From Azospirillum sp. TSH100 (GTDB lineage Bacteria > Pseudomonadota > Alphaproteobacteria > Azospirillales > Azospirillaceae), in the NCBI RefSeq assembly GCF_004923295.1, contig NZ_CP039634.1:186001-250000 (forward strand): DNA of 64,000 bases, given 5' to 3'. Position 1 is the stretch's first letter; each line of letters begins with the position of its first letter. This document shows positions 46,359 through 54,762 of this stretch, piece after piece. The position numbers and the translations under genes were made by a program. The notes under the pieces were generated by a model. That model saw only the letters and a list, made by a program, of their open reading frames with translations. It had not been told where the DNA came from and made no database searches.

Positions 46359-47167
46359 GCGACGACATCCTTGAGTCACTGGACTGGCGGGGCGAGCCGG
46401 TTGACTGCACCACCTGCCCGCACCGCGACCGCCGGCTCGATCTGGAGACCGCTGACTTACCGCCGGGCGGCAAGCTGCCCGGCCGCTGCCTGCCGCTGAA
46501 GACTTGCGTGCAGGACCGCTATGCCAAGCGGATCCAGCGCTTCTTCGAGTGGAACCCGGACCTTGCCGCCGGCCATCTCGGCCATCCCTATTTCGAGGTG
46601 CGGGCCAACGCCGCCCGCTTCGCCCCGATTTTCCAGCTTCCCCGGCTGATCGGCGATCCGGACGAGACGGTGCGCTCGGTCCTGGCCCGGCGGCTGCCGC
46701 GCCGGCTCCTGCTGAAGCTGCGCGACGATCCCGACCGCGAGGTGCGGATCGCCGTCGCCACCCGGCTGGAGGATGCCGACCTCGCCCCGCTGATGCGCGA
46801 CCCCGACTGCTCGGTGCGGCTGCGGGTGGTGCGGCGGATCCCGGACGGCATGCTGCCGGCGATGATGCATGACGAAGACCCGGAGGTGCGGGTGGAGGTC
46901 GCCCGCCGCCTTGCCATGGACTGGCTGCCCAGCCTCGCCTGGGACGACAGCCCGCGGGTGCGGCTGGTGGTGGCGCAGCGGCTGCCAACGTCGAAGCTGC
47001 ACATCCTGGTGCAGGATGCCGACTGGATGGTCCGTCTCGCCGTTGCCGGACGGATCGACGCCGGGCAGCTCGGGCCCCTTCTCGACGACCCGGAGGAGGA
47101 GGTGCGCGCCATCGCCCGCCAGCGCGCCGCCGGCCTCGCCATCGCCAACGACCTTCCGCCTCTCTAG
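46355..47167 (+). CDS. 4Fe-4S-binding leucine-rich variant (LRV) repeat protein
   Basis: The 270-residue protein starts with a cysteine cluster, Cys18, Cys21, Cys45 and Cys51, that should bind a [4Fe-4S] cluster, followed by about eight tandem 24-residue LRV repeats, for example DPDREVRIAVATRLEDADLA and DPEVRVEVARRLAMDWLP. This matches the LRV protein first described from the Azotobacter vinelandii nif region. Its role is not established; the concave repeat surface suggests binding of a protein or nucleic acid. It is coupled to the TPR gene by an ATGA overlap. Confidence 0.9.
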   Translation: MSDDILESLDWRGEPVDCTTCPHRDRRLDLETADLPPGGKLPGRCLPLKTCVQDRYAKRIQRFFEWNPDLAAGHLGHPYFEVRANAARFAPIFQLPRLIGDPDETVRSVLARRLPRRLLLKLRDDPDREVRIAVATRLEDADLAPLMRDPDCSVRLRVVRRIPDGMLPAMMHDEDPEVRVEVARRLAMDWLPSLAWDDSPRVRLVVAQRLPTSKLHILVQDADWMVRLAVAGRIDAGQLGPLLDDPEEEVRAIARQRAAGLAIANDLPPL

Positions 47168-47197
47168 CGGCCCCTCAACCGACGGAGCACCAATCCG

Positions 47198-47524
47198 ATG
47201 ACCGGTAAAGAAACCGCCGCTCCCTACCGCCGCGAACGCGCCCGCAGTGCCGAGGACACCAACGAGCTGGTCGGTCCGCCGGTGCTGGAGCAGGGATTCA
47301 AGGTGAAGGCCCTGCGCGACGTGCGCAACGACGGCACCTATCCCGGCCGCCCAGTCGGTGACTTCCTGATCCGCGAGGGCGATGTCGGCTACGTCATCTC
47401 CATCGGAACCTATCTGCAGATGTATTACATCTATGCCGTTGATTTTTATGAAAAACGGGTCGTCGTCGGCATGCGCGCGCGCGAGTTGCAGGTCATGGAC
47501 GCCCACTGCAACGACCCCCAATAA
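47198..47524 (+). CDS. nifZ: NifZ protein, copy 1
   Basis: NifZ helps form the second P-cluster of the MoFe protein. The 108-residue protein has the NifZ domain: KVKALRDVRNDGTYPGRPVG, followed by GDVGYVISIGTYLQMYYIYAVDF and VVGMRARELQVMD. It retains the family pattern of DGTYPG and the VG.R..EL end. The N-terminal 25 residues are a polar extension. It is followed 62 bases later by a second, shorter NifZ-like gene. Confidence 0.88.
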   Translation: MTGKETAAPYRRERARSAEDTNELVGPPVLEQGFKVKALRDVRNDGTYPGRPVGDFLIREGDVGYVISIGTYLQMYYIYAVDFYEKRVVVGMRARELQVMDAHCNDPQ

Positions 47525-47586
47525 CCCCATCCCAAAAGCCCGGTCCTCACCTGATTCCCAGTCCCCCCTGATTAAGGAGCCTCGCG

Positions 47587-47892
47587 ATGTCCGACGTCGA
47601 AGCCGCCGCCAAGCCCGGTTTCATCCCGCCGCGCGAACCGCTGTACGACTGGGGCCTGCGGGTCACGGTGCAGGAGGACCTGTTCAACGACGGCAGCCAC
47701 CCGCAGGTGCCGGACGGCGCGCTGCTGGCACCCAAGGGCACACCGGGCACCATCGTCCGTATCGGCCGCACCGAGGAGGGCAGCCTGCCGGTCTATCTGG
47801 TTGAGTTCCCCGGCGGCACCGTCGTCGGCTGCCTGGAGGAGGAGATCGCCCCAGCGGACGGCTCGCGGCGCGGCGTGCCCGGAATCATGTGA
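47587..47892 (+). CDS. NifZ-like protein, copy 2
   Basis: This 101-residue protein is a second NifZ-domain member: GLRVTVQEDLFNDGSHPQVPDG, GTPGTIVRIGRTEEGSLPVYLVEF, and TVVGCLEEEIAP. It is diverged from copy 1, with DGSHPQ replacing DGTYPG, so it is not a recent tandem duplicate. The two copies may act on different steps or partners. The stop is followed 13 bases later by the nifS start codon. Confidence 0.8.
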   Translation: MSDVEAAAKPGFIPPREPLYDWGLRVTVQEDLFNDGSHPQVPDGALLAPKGTPGTIVRIGRTEEGSLPVYLVEFPGGTVVGCLEEEIAPADGSRRGVPGIM

Positions 47893-47905
47893 GGGGGGTG
47901 ATGCG

Positions 47906-49057
47906 ATGACCATTTACCTCGACAACAACGCCACCACCGCCCTGGCCGCGGAAGTGCGCGAGGCGATGTTGCCGCACCTGTTCGGCGAGTTCGCCAACCC
48001 GTCCAGCCCGCATTCCGCCGGCATGGCCGCCCGCCGCGCCGTCAGCGAGGCCAAGGCCCAGGTCGCCGCATTGATCGGCGCCAAGCCGGCCGATCTGGTG
48101 ATGACCGGCAGCGCCACCGAGGCGACCCATGCCGCCATCCTGGGTGCCTTGCGCGTGATCGAGGAAACCGACCACCGCCGCGATCACATCGTCACCACCG
48201 CGGTGGAGCATCCGGCGACGCTGGCGCTGTTCGACGACCTGCGCCAGCGCGGCTGGCGCGTCACCATCCTGCCGGTGAATCGCGATGGACTGCCCTCGCT
48301 GGTCGATCTCGCCGCCGCGGTGACGGAGACGACGGCGCTGGTGTCCATGATGTGGGCCAACAACGAGACCGGCGTGCTGATGCCGGTGGAGGGCGCGTCC
48401 GCCATCGCCCATGCCCATGGCGCGCTGTTCCACAGCGACGCGGTGCAGGCGGCGGCCCGTGTGCCGGTCGATTGCGGCATCGCCGATTACCTGACGCTGT
48501 CCGCCCACAAGATGCACGGGCCGAAGGGCGTCGGCGCGCTCTATGTCCGCAAGGGTGCGCCCTTCCACGCGCTGATCCACGGCCACCAGGAACGTCGCCG
48601 CCGCGGCGGGACCGAGAATGTGCCGGGTATCGTCGGCTTCGGCGCGGCCGCATCGCTGGCCGCGCTGTGGCTCGACGAGGCCGACCTGATCGCCTTCCTG
48701 CGCGACCGGCTGGAACAGGGCATCCTCGCCCGCTGGCCCGGCGCGGTGGTCAATGGTGCCGGCGCCGCCCGGCTGCCCAACACCAGCAACATCCGCTTCG
48801 CCGATGGCCGCGGCCATCCGGTCGATGCGGAGGAACTGCTGATGCGGCTCGACCGCGCCGGCATCGCCGTGTCGATGGGGGCGGCCTGTTCGTCCGGCGG
48901 CAACGAGCCGAGCCATGTGCTGACCGCCATGGGGCTGAGCGGTGCCCAGGCCGCCGCCAGCCTGCGCTTCTCGCTGAGCCGCACCACCACCGCGGCGGAG
49001 GTGGACGCCGTCCTGTCGGAACTGCCGGCCCTGCACGCCCGGCTGATCGCCGCCTGA
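47906..49057 (+). CDS. nifS: cysteine desulfurase NifS
   Basis: NifS releases sulfur from cysteine for the Fe-S clusters of nitrogenase, using PLP. The 383-residue protein starts at ATG 47906. The PLP lysine is Lys202 (SAHKMHGPKGVGAL), the persulfide cysteine is Cys328 (MGAACSSGGNEPSHVL), and the start YLDNNATTALAAEVREAM is the class V hallmark. The short active-site loop fits the NifS/IscS group rather than SufS. An IscS elsewhere is likely to cover housekeeping needs. Confidence 0.95.
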   Translation: MTIYLDNNATTALAAEVREAMLPHLFGEFANPSSPHSAGMAARRAVSEAKAQVAALIGAKPADLVMTGSATEATHAAILGALRVIEETDHRRDHIVTTAVEHPATLALFDDLRQRGWRVTILPVNRDGLPSLVDLAAAVTETTALVSMMWANNETGVLMPVEGASAIAHAHGALFHSDAVQAAARVPVDCGIADYLTLSAHKMHGPKGVGALYVRKGAPFHALIHGHQERRRRGGTENVPGIVGFGAAASLAALWLDEADLIAFLRDRLEQGILARWPGAVVNGAGAARLPNTSNIRFADGRGHPVDAEELLMRLDRAGIAVSMGAACSSGGNEPSHVLTAMGLSGAQAAASLRFSLSRTTTAAEVDAVLSELPALHARLIAA

Positions 49058-49097
49058 CAGAAAATACGAATCAGAACAATAGGATGGAGTGTCGGTG

Positions 49098-49307
49098 ATG
49101 AAGGTGATGATCCGCAAGGCGTCCGAGCAATACACGATCTACGTCGCCAAGAAGGACCTGGAGGAACCCATCGTCGAGATGGAACATCCGGGCCTGTGGG
49201 GCGGCTGGGTCAAGGTCGCCAATGGCTGGACGCTCGACCTGCCGGAGATGCCGGCGGAGACCCGTCTGCCGATCACCGTCGAGGCGAAGAAACGCGGAAC
49301 GGAGTGA
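49098..49307 (+). CDS. nifT: NifT/FixU family protein
   Basis: The 69-residue protein starts at ATG 49098 with GGAG eight bases upstream; the GTG codons just before it are out of place for the family. The sequence MKVMIRKASEQYTIYVAKKDLEE, then VEMEHPGLWGGWVKVANGWTLDLP, is typical of NifT/FixU, a small beta-rich protein of unknown function found in most nif clusters. It lies 40 bases after nifS and five bases before the next gene. Confidence 0.9.
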   Translation: MKVMIRKASEQYTIYVAKKDLEEPIVEMEHPGLWGGWVKVANGWTLDLPEMPAETRLPITVEAKKRGTE

Positions 49308-49312
49308 CGCCC

Positions 49313-49597
49313 ATGCCCCTGTCTTCCGAGCGCATCGACAGCATCGCCACGCTTGCCGGCCGGCTGTTCGCCGGAGGCGGCAATCTCGACGCCGTGGTCC
49401 GCGGCGTGCGCGAGGCCAACCCGGACCTGAAGACCGTCACCGGCGCCATGGCCGCGGTGATGGCCGAGGATCCGTTCCGGGAAGAGGCGGGCTTCGACCT
49501 GCATCTGGTGGACGGCAACAACCACTGCTGGCTTATCACCGACAAGCCGGAGCTTGCCACCGGCGTCGTGATCGCCCAACGGGACGAGGACGAGTGA
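49313..49597 (+). CDS. small nif-cluster protein (resembles DUF6129)
   Basis: This 94-residue acidic protein starts MPLSSERIDSIATLAGRLFAGG and has VVRGVREANPDLKTVTGAM and a C-terminal FDLHLVDGNNHCWLITDKPELATGVVIAQ. From memory this is the pattern annotated as DUF6129 in nif clusters of other proteobacteria. There is one cysteine next to a histidine (NNHCW). Function unknown; conservation in nif operons suggests an accessory assembly role. Its stop is immediately followed by the ATG of the DegT-like gene. Confidence 0.65.
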   Translation: MPLSSERIDSIATLAGRLFAGGGNLDAVVRGVREANPDLKTVTGAMAAVMAEDPFREEAGFDLHLVDGNNHCWLITDKPELATGVVIAQRDEDE

Positions 49598-50824
49598 ATG
49601 AGCGATGCCGCCGCGGTTCTGCACCAGCCCTCCCCTGGCCCGTCCGCCGCCGATGACGACGATGTGGATGACTATATCCCGCTGACCGACCCGGACATCT
49701 CCGGTGCCGAGGTCGAGATGCTCGGCCGCCTGCTGTCATCCGGGGCCTTGAGCGACGGGCGGATGGTGCGGGCGTTCGAGGATGCCTTCGCCGCCTATAT
49801 CGGCCGCGACCATGCGGTGGCGGTGTCCAGCGGCACCATGGCGACGCTGCTGATGTTGAAGGGCATTGGCATCGGCGAAGGCGACGAGGTGCTGTGCAGC
49901 CCCTTCGGCTGGCATCAGGTCCAGCATGCGGTGGCGCTGTCCGGCGCCACACCGGTGCTGGTCGACATCGATTACTGGCAGCACACCATCAACCCGGAAA
50001 AGGCGGCGGCGCTGGTCACGCCGAAAACGAAAGCGATCCTGGCCGCCAACGTCAACGGCCACCCCGCCCATTGGGACGAGCTGCGCGCGCTGGCCGACGC
50101 CAAGGGCCTGATCCTGCTGGAGGATTCGACCGAGGCCATCGGCTCGACCTATAAGGGGCAGATGGTCGGCACCTTCGGTGACGCCGCGGTCTTCGATTTT
50201 TCCGAACCCGGCATCCTGCTGGCCGGCGAGGGCGGCATGATCGTCACCGACGACCGCGACCTCGCCCACCGTCTGCGCTACATGCGCCGGCGCGAGACCG
50301 AGCACCGCAACACCGTGGTCATCACCCGCACCCTGCCCTGGCAGGCGGGGATGAGTGACCTGAACGCCGCGCTGGCATTGGTGCAGCTGAAGCGCCTGCC
50401 GGAAATCCTGACCCGCCGCAATCTGGTCATCGCCTATTACGACGCGGCGATGGCGAGCTTCGAGGGGATCAAGCCGCCCTATCGCGGGCCGGGGGCGGAG
50501 GTGGTCAACCCGCTGGTCTATTGCGTCCATCTCGGCACCCGTTTCAGCGCGTCGGGCCGCCGGTCGATCATCGAGGATCTGGACACCCACGACATCGACG
50601 CCAGCGACTACGGACAGCCGCTGCACACCCAGCAATATTACATCGAAGCACTGGGTGAGCAGGGTGCCGGCCGCGGTGCCTGCCCGGTCTGCACCAAGAC
50701 CGCCGACCGCGTGCTGGCCCTGCCGCTGCACCGCAAGATCACCAGGGATCAGGTTGCCTTCATCGTGGAAACGCTGAAGGACGCGAGCGTCAACACCGGC
50801 GCCGGCGCTGCAATCTATCTGTGA
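49598..50824 (+). CDS. DegT/DnrJ/EryC1-family aminotransferase homologue lacking the PLP lysine
   Basis: The 408-residue protein has the full fold-type I architecture of DegT sugar aminotransferases: AVSSGTMATLLMLKGIGIGEGDEVLCSPF, the PLP ring-nitrogen aspartate Asp176 in LILLEDSTEAIGSTYKG, and the region AVFDFSEPGILLAGEGGMIVT, where family members have FSFH..K at the Schiff-base site. Counting back from EGG, the lysine position is Gly205. It therefore cannot form the usual internal aldimine. The N-terminal 25 residues are a polar extension. It starts right after the DUF6129-like stop, so it belongs to the nif operon. Confidence 0.85.
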   Translation: MSDAAAVLHQPSPGPSAADDDDVDDYIPLTDPDISGAEVEMLGRLLSSGALSDGRMVRAFEDAFAAYIGRDHAVAVSSGTMATLLMLKGIGIGEGDEVLCSPFGWHQVQHAVALSGATPVLVDIDYWQHTINPEKAAALVTPKTKAILAANVNGHPAHWDELRALADAKGLILLEDSTEAIGSTYKGQMVGTFGDAAVFDFSEPGILLAGEGGMIVTDDRDLAHRLRYMRRRETEHRNTVVITRTLPWQAGMSDLNAALALVQLKRLPEILTRRNLVIAYYDAAMASFEGIKPPYRGPGAEVVNPLVYCVHLGTRFSASGRRSIIEDLDTHDIDASDYGQPLHTQQYYIEALGEQGAGRGACPVCTKTADRVLALPLHRKITRDQVAFIVETLKDASVNTGAGAAIYL

Positions 50825-50847
50825 AGACCCAAAGGGAAGAGGCACCC

Positions 50848-51735
50848 ATGACCGTCACCACGCTTGCACCCGATTCCGACTCCGTCACGGTTCCGGACGC
50901 CGCCGCGGCGCTGGCCGACATCGCCGCGGCGCTGGCGGCCCGGCAGGTGGTGCCCTATCTCGGCCCCGGCGCCTTCGCCCTGCTGCCGCCCGACCAATGC
51001 CCGATCCCGCGCAACTCGGCGGAGCTGGTGCAGCGCCTGAATGCCAAAGTCGCCGCCCCTGGCCGCATCCGCGCCAACCTGACTGCGGTCGCCCAGTTCA
51101 TCGAGACGCGCAAGCACCGCAAGACGCTGGAAGCCATCCTCAACGAGATTTTCCGCCAGACGGTGCCGGCCACCCCGGTGCATGCCCTGCTGGCGGCGAT
51201 CCCGGCCCCGCCGCTGCTGGTCGACGTCTGGTACGACAACGTGTTGGACAGTTTGCTGAGTGCGGCGGCCGACCGGACATGGGGCCAGATCCAGGGGGTG
51301 TCGCATCCGCAATCGACCGGCGAATGGGTGCGCTACTATGCTCCCGACGGCGCCGAGACGACCGCCGACGCGGCGGCCGGCTGGGACACCGTGCTCTACA
51401 AGCCGTCGGGCGCGGTGACGCCGGCCGGCAATTACCTGATCTCCGACAGCGACTATGTCGAGATCCTGACGGAGATCGACATCCAGACCCCGATCCCCGC
51501 CATCGTGAAGGACCGCCGCGCCGGCCGGCACTTCCTGTTCCTGGGTTGCCGCTTCGACCATGAGATCCAGCGTACCTTCGCCCGCCAGATCGCCAAGCGC
51601 TCCGCCGACAGCCACTGGGCGGTGATCCCCGGCGAGCTGTCGAAGAACGAGGCGCGCTTCCTGTCGTTGCATGGAATCAAGCGCATCGACATGACGCTGG
51701 AAGAGGCGGTGGAGAGGTTGCGGGCCGAGGTTTGA
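50848..51735 (+). CDS. SIR2-like NAD-binding domain protein of the nif cluster
   Basis: This 295-residue protein resembles SIR2-family domains: an N-terminal glycine loop VVPYLGPGAFALLPPDQCPIPRN in place of GAGxSxxxGIPxFR, a central VDVWYDNVLDSLL strand, and a C-terminal LFLGCRFDHEIQRTFARQIAK. The usual catalytic TQN/H residues are not evident, so activity as an NAD hydrolase or deacylase is uncertain. It starts 23 bases after the DegT-like gene and is the last gene in the nif direction; the next gene is unrelated. Confidence 0.6.
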   Translation: MTVTTLAPDSDSVTVPDAAAALADIAAALAARQVVPYLGPGAFALLPPDQCPIPRNSAELVQRLNAKVAAPGRIRANLTAVAQFIETRKHRKTLEAILNEIFRQTVPATPVHALLAAIPAPPLLVDVWYDNVLDSLLSAAADRTWGQIQGVSHPQSTGEWVRYYAPDGAETTADAAAGWDTVLYKPSGAVTPAGNYLISDSDYVEILTEIDIQTPIPAIVKDRRAGRHFLFLGCRFDHEIQRTFARQIAKRSADSHWAVIPGELSKNEARFLSLHGIKRIDMTLEEAVERLRAEV

Positions 51736-51837
51736 GAAGAGCGGGGGCAAGGCATCCGAAGCCAGCACCCCCTACCTCCAAAGAAGCCGCACCGCAGCGC
51801 AACACACTCTCCCTCCATCCGTTATCGTGCGAAACGG

Positions 51838-52896
51838 ATGGAGCGTGCCGGAATGGTAATGAACAGCGGCCCCAGTTTGGCCGCAGCATTTGCGACCCTG
51901 CTGCTGACCGCGTCGGCTGCCACTGCACAGGAAACCACCCCTCCCCCTGGCGACGAGCCTGCAACCTCCGGTCCGGCCATCGGGTTCTGGATCGACAACG
52001 ACCTGTTTGGCGGCGGGACCGACCGCTATTATACCAACGGCTTCCAGTTCTATTACTTCTCCGGTGCGCGGCCGACCTACGGCAACATCGACTGGCTGGC
52101 CAATCTTGTGCCCTGGGTCGAGCCGGGCGGGGTGAGGCGTTACGGCTTCGCCTTCGGCCAGAACATCTACACGCCGAGCGACCTGACCGCTCGCAACCCG
52201 AACCCGAAGGACCGGCCCTATGCCGGCTGGCTCTATGGCCGGGTGTCGGTGCTGAACGAGGCACCGCGGGCGGTGGACCGCATCGACCTCGACCTCGGCA
52301 TGGTCGGCCCGGCTTCGCTGGCGGAGCAGACGCAGAAGACGGTGCACAAGATCGTCGACGGCGCCACTTATCCGGAAGGCTGGAATTATCAGCTGCACGA
52401 TGAGCCCGGCGTGGTGCTGAGCTACGAGCATGTCTGGCGCGACGAGAAGCCCAACAGCCTCGGCCCGCTGGAATGGGATTTCAGCCCCCATGTCGCTGGC
52501 AGCGTCGGCAATGTGCTGACCTTCGCCGCAGTCGGAACCACCGTCCGGCTGGGCGGCAACATGCCGCCGCCGGTGGGCGCGCTGGTGACGCGCCCGACCG
52601 CCAGCATTCCCTATCAGGACACCCCCTATTCGGAGCGGCCGGGGCGCTTCTCCTGGTATGTCTATGCCAGCGCCGAGGGGCGGGCGGTGGCGCGGAACAT
52701 CTTCCTGGACGGCAACAGCTTCCGCGAAAGCAGGTCGGTCGCCAAGCATCCGCTGGTCGGCAGCATGCAGGCTGGCCTGACGCTGCGCTACGGCCGCTAC
52801 GGCCTGACCTATGCCCAGACCTTGCAGACGCCGGAATTCCAGGGCCAGAAATCCCTGACCAACTATGGGTCTCTGCGCCTGTCGGTCCAGTTCTGA
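51838..52896 (+). CDS. LpxR-like outer membrane lipid A deacylase family protein
   Basis: The 352-residue protein has a signal peptide ending in SAATAQ, followed by an outer-membrane beta-barrel. The motif FWIDNDLFGGGTDRYYTNGFQ and the later RPYAGWLYGRV match LpxR (DUF2219), which removes the 3'-acyloxyacyl group from lipid A using calcium; the last residue is phenylalanine, as in most outer-membrane barrels. ATG 51853 or 51859 are alternative starts with better signal-peptide length. It is convergent with a DUF4337 gene, with a four-base gap. Confidence 0.8.
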   Translation: MERAGMVMNSGPSLAAAFATLLLTASAATAQETTPPPGDEPATSGPAIGFWIDNDLFGGGTDRYYTNGFQFYYFSGARPTYGNIDWLANLVPWVEPGGVRRYGFAFGQNIYTPSDLTARNPNPKDRPYAGWLYGRVSVLNEAPRAVDRIDLDLGMVGPASLAEQTQKTVHKIVDGATYPEGWNYQLHDEPGVVLSYEHVWRDEKPNSLGPLEWDFSPHVAGSVGNVLTFAAVGTTVRLGGNMPPPVGALVTRPTASIPYQDTPYSERPGRFSWYVYASAEGRAVARNIFLDGNSFRESRSVAKHPLVGSMQAGLTLRYGRYGLTYAQTLQTPEFQGQKSLTNYGSLRLSVQF

Positions 52897-52900
52897 CCGG

Positions 52901-53545
52901 TTAGAGGAAAGGCAGCGGCAGGATCAGGGTGAAACCGTCCACCGCCATCAGCACCCCGGCCACGGCCAGCGCGCGGCTCGCCCACAGGATGAAGCCGCGG
53001 TTGGTGATGGCGAAGACCGACGCCAGAACGATGGCCAGTTGCAGCATCCCTTCGGCGAAGTCGAAATAAGGATCCTGGGCCGCGGCATGGTCACGCCGCA
53101 CCTCCGCCGCCTTGGCCTTGGCCAGCAGATCCTTGCGGCTGTTCTTGCCCTCGTCGGCCTCCATCCGGTCAGCCGACTGGCGGTATTCGGCGGAACGCTG
53201 CAAGGCCTTGGCCTGGGCGTCCGCCGGCATGCCGGCGGACAGCAGTTCCAGTTCATCGGCGGCAAGCCGCAGGCTGATCTGGCGCTGGGTCTTGGACTGG
53301 TAATAGGCGAAGCTGTCCGACGCCTCGATAGCGCTGGCCATCAGTTCCTTGCCGGCATTGGAGCCGGCGACGCTGACGATGGCCAGCACCGCCGCCAGGA
53401 CGGAGATGTAGATGGCGGTGGACATCTTCACCCCATGCCCGCCCTCGTCCGTCTCCTCGGAATGATGATGCCCGCCCGGGCGGCGCTTGGCCTGTTCCCG
53501 CTCGTGGGCTTCGTCGATCAGGTCCTTCACCTCGGCGGCTTCCAT
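52901..53545 (-). CDS. DUF4337 family membrane protein
   Basis: This 214-residue protein resembles DUF4337. It has a polar, His-rich N-terminus (RRPGGHHHSEETDEGGHG), a first membrane helix (about residues 42-62), a central coiled region (SDSFAYYQSKTQRQISL, about 75-150), and two C-terminal helices (about 165-185 and 190-210). The family is widespread in proteobacteria with unknown function. GGAA precedes the start. It is convergent with the LpxR-like gene. Confidence 0.75.
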   Translation of the reverse strand: MEAAEVKDLIDEAHEREQAKRRPGGHHHSEETDEGGHGVKMSTAIYISVLAAVLAIVSVAGSNAGKELMASAIEASDSFAYYQSKTQRQISLRLAADELELLSAGMPADAQAKALQRSAEYRQSADRMEADEGKNSRKDLLAKAKAAEVRRDHAAAQDPYFDFAEGMLQLAIVLASVFAITNRGFILWASRALAVAGVLMAVDGFTLILPLPFL

Positions 53546-53765
53546 GGTTCCCTGCCCTTCGTCCAGTGCCCCGCCGTTCGGCGGATGACGAAAGAGTTAG
53601 CGAAACACGCGAGGCGAGAAAAGCCCCGGTCTTGCCCTGATGCCGGATCCTGTGCGTTGTCACCGCCGCTTGTACCCTGCCCCACCCCGGCCCATGGGAG
53701 GAGTAGCGCTCCCGAATGTCTCTAGCGTCAACATTCGCCCCTTTCATGGGCGGCCGGTTCGGGCT

Positions 53766-54344
53766 ATGTCAGGGACCATGAACCAGTTCGCACGCTTGGC
53801 GATCGAGGCCGGCCCGCTCGCCGCCTTCTTCGTTGCCAATTCCCAGGCCGGCATCATGACCGGCACCGCGGTCTTCATGGTCGCCATCACCATCGCGCTG
53901 GCGGTGTCCTGGCGGCTGGAACGGCGCATCCCGATCATGCCGGTGGTCGGCGCCGGCTTCGTGCTGCTGTTCGGCGGACTGACCCTGTGGCTTCAGGATG
54001 ATCTGTTCATCAAGATCAAGCCGACCCTGGTCAACCTGCTGTTCGCCATCGTCCTGTTCGTCGCCCATGCGACACGGCGCAACGTGATGAAGCGCCTGCT
54101 GGGCACCGTGCTGAACCTGTCGGAGGACGGCTGGCGCACGCTTGGCATCCGCTGGGCATGGTTCTTCCTGCTGCTGGCGGTTCTGAACGAAGTGGTATGG
54201 CGGAACTTCGCCACCGACATGTGGGTCAACTTCAAGGTGTTCGGCATCATGCCGCTGACCCTTCTGTTCAGCGCCTTCCAGGCGCCGCTGATCATGCGCC
54301 ACCAGTTGCCGGAAGAGCCGGCGGAGAGCGGCCCGACGGCCTGA
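53766..54344 (+). CDS. yciB: inner membrane protein YciB / septation protein A family
   Basis: The 192-residue protein has five membrane helices and the YciB/IspA signatures GPLAAFFVANSQAGIMTGTAVFM, RRIPIMPVVGAGFVLLFGGLTL, KIKPTLVNLLFA, and RWAWFFLLLAVLNEVVWRNFATDMWVNFK. YciB proteins affect cell envelope and division in enterobacteria and Shigella. ATG 53778 (AGGGA upstream) is an alternative start four residues in. No ftsY-type neighbour is present, although this gene follows ftsY in many alphaproteobacteria. Confidence 0.9.
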   Translation: MSGTMNQFARLAIEAGPLAAFFVANSQAGIMTGTAVFMVAITIALAVSWRLERRIPIMPVVGAGFVLLFGGLTLWLQDDLFIKIKPTLVNLLFAIVLFVAHATRRNVMKRLLGTVLNLSEDGWRTLGIRWAWFFLLLAVLNEVVWRNFATDMWVNFKVFGIMPLTLLFSAFQAPLIMRHQLPEEPAESGPTA

Positions 54345-54465
54345 CGGGGAGCGCCTTTATCACGGCGTTCCCCACGGCTCCCTCTTGTGCGGCGCGGAAG
54401 GGGCACTCACATTGGTGGCGACCGCGACGACGTCCGCTCCGACCGTTTTTCAGAGGTATTGATCG

Positions 54466-54762
54466 ATGGGCAGTTTCAGCATCTGGCACTGGTTGATCGT
54501 TCTGGTCATCGTGCTTCTCCTGTTCGGCGCCGGCAAACTGCCCAGCGTGATGGGCGACATCGCCAAGGGCGTCAAAGCCTTCAAGGCCGGACTGAAGGAC
54601 GAGGACGAGGCGCAGCAGCCCACCACGACCGCCCAGGCGACGACGACCCAGGCCCCTCCTGCCGCGATCAACCCGGCACCGGCCCAGCCGGCGCCCTCCC
54701 AACCCACAGCGACAGCCACGCCCGCCCAGCCGGTCGACCCGACCCGGCCGCATCAGGGCTGA
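54466..54762 (+). CDS. tatA: Sec-independent translocase subunit TatA
   Basis: The 98-residue protein has the TatA layout: a short N-terminus [21 protein letters not shown] forming one membrane helix, the FGAGKLP hinge, and an amphipathic helix [18 protein letters not shown]. The tail is disordered and Thr/Pro/Ala rich. TatA oligomers form the channel for folded, twin-arginine signal proteins. TatB and TatC are not next to it; they must be elsewhere. Confidence 0.93.
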   Translation: MGSFSIWHWLIVLVIVLLLFGAGKLPSVMGDIAKGVKAFKAGLKDEDEAQQPTTTAQATTTQAPPAAINPAPAQPAPSQPTATATPAQPVDPTRPHQG

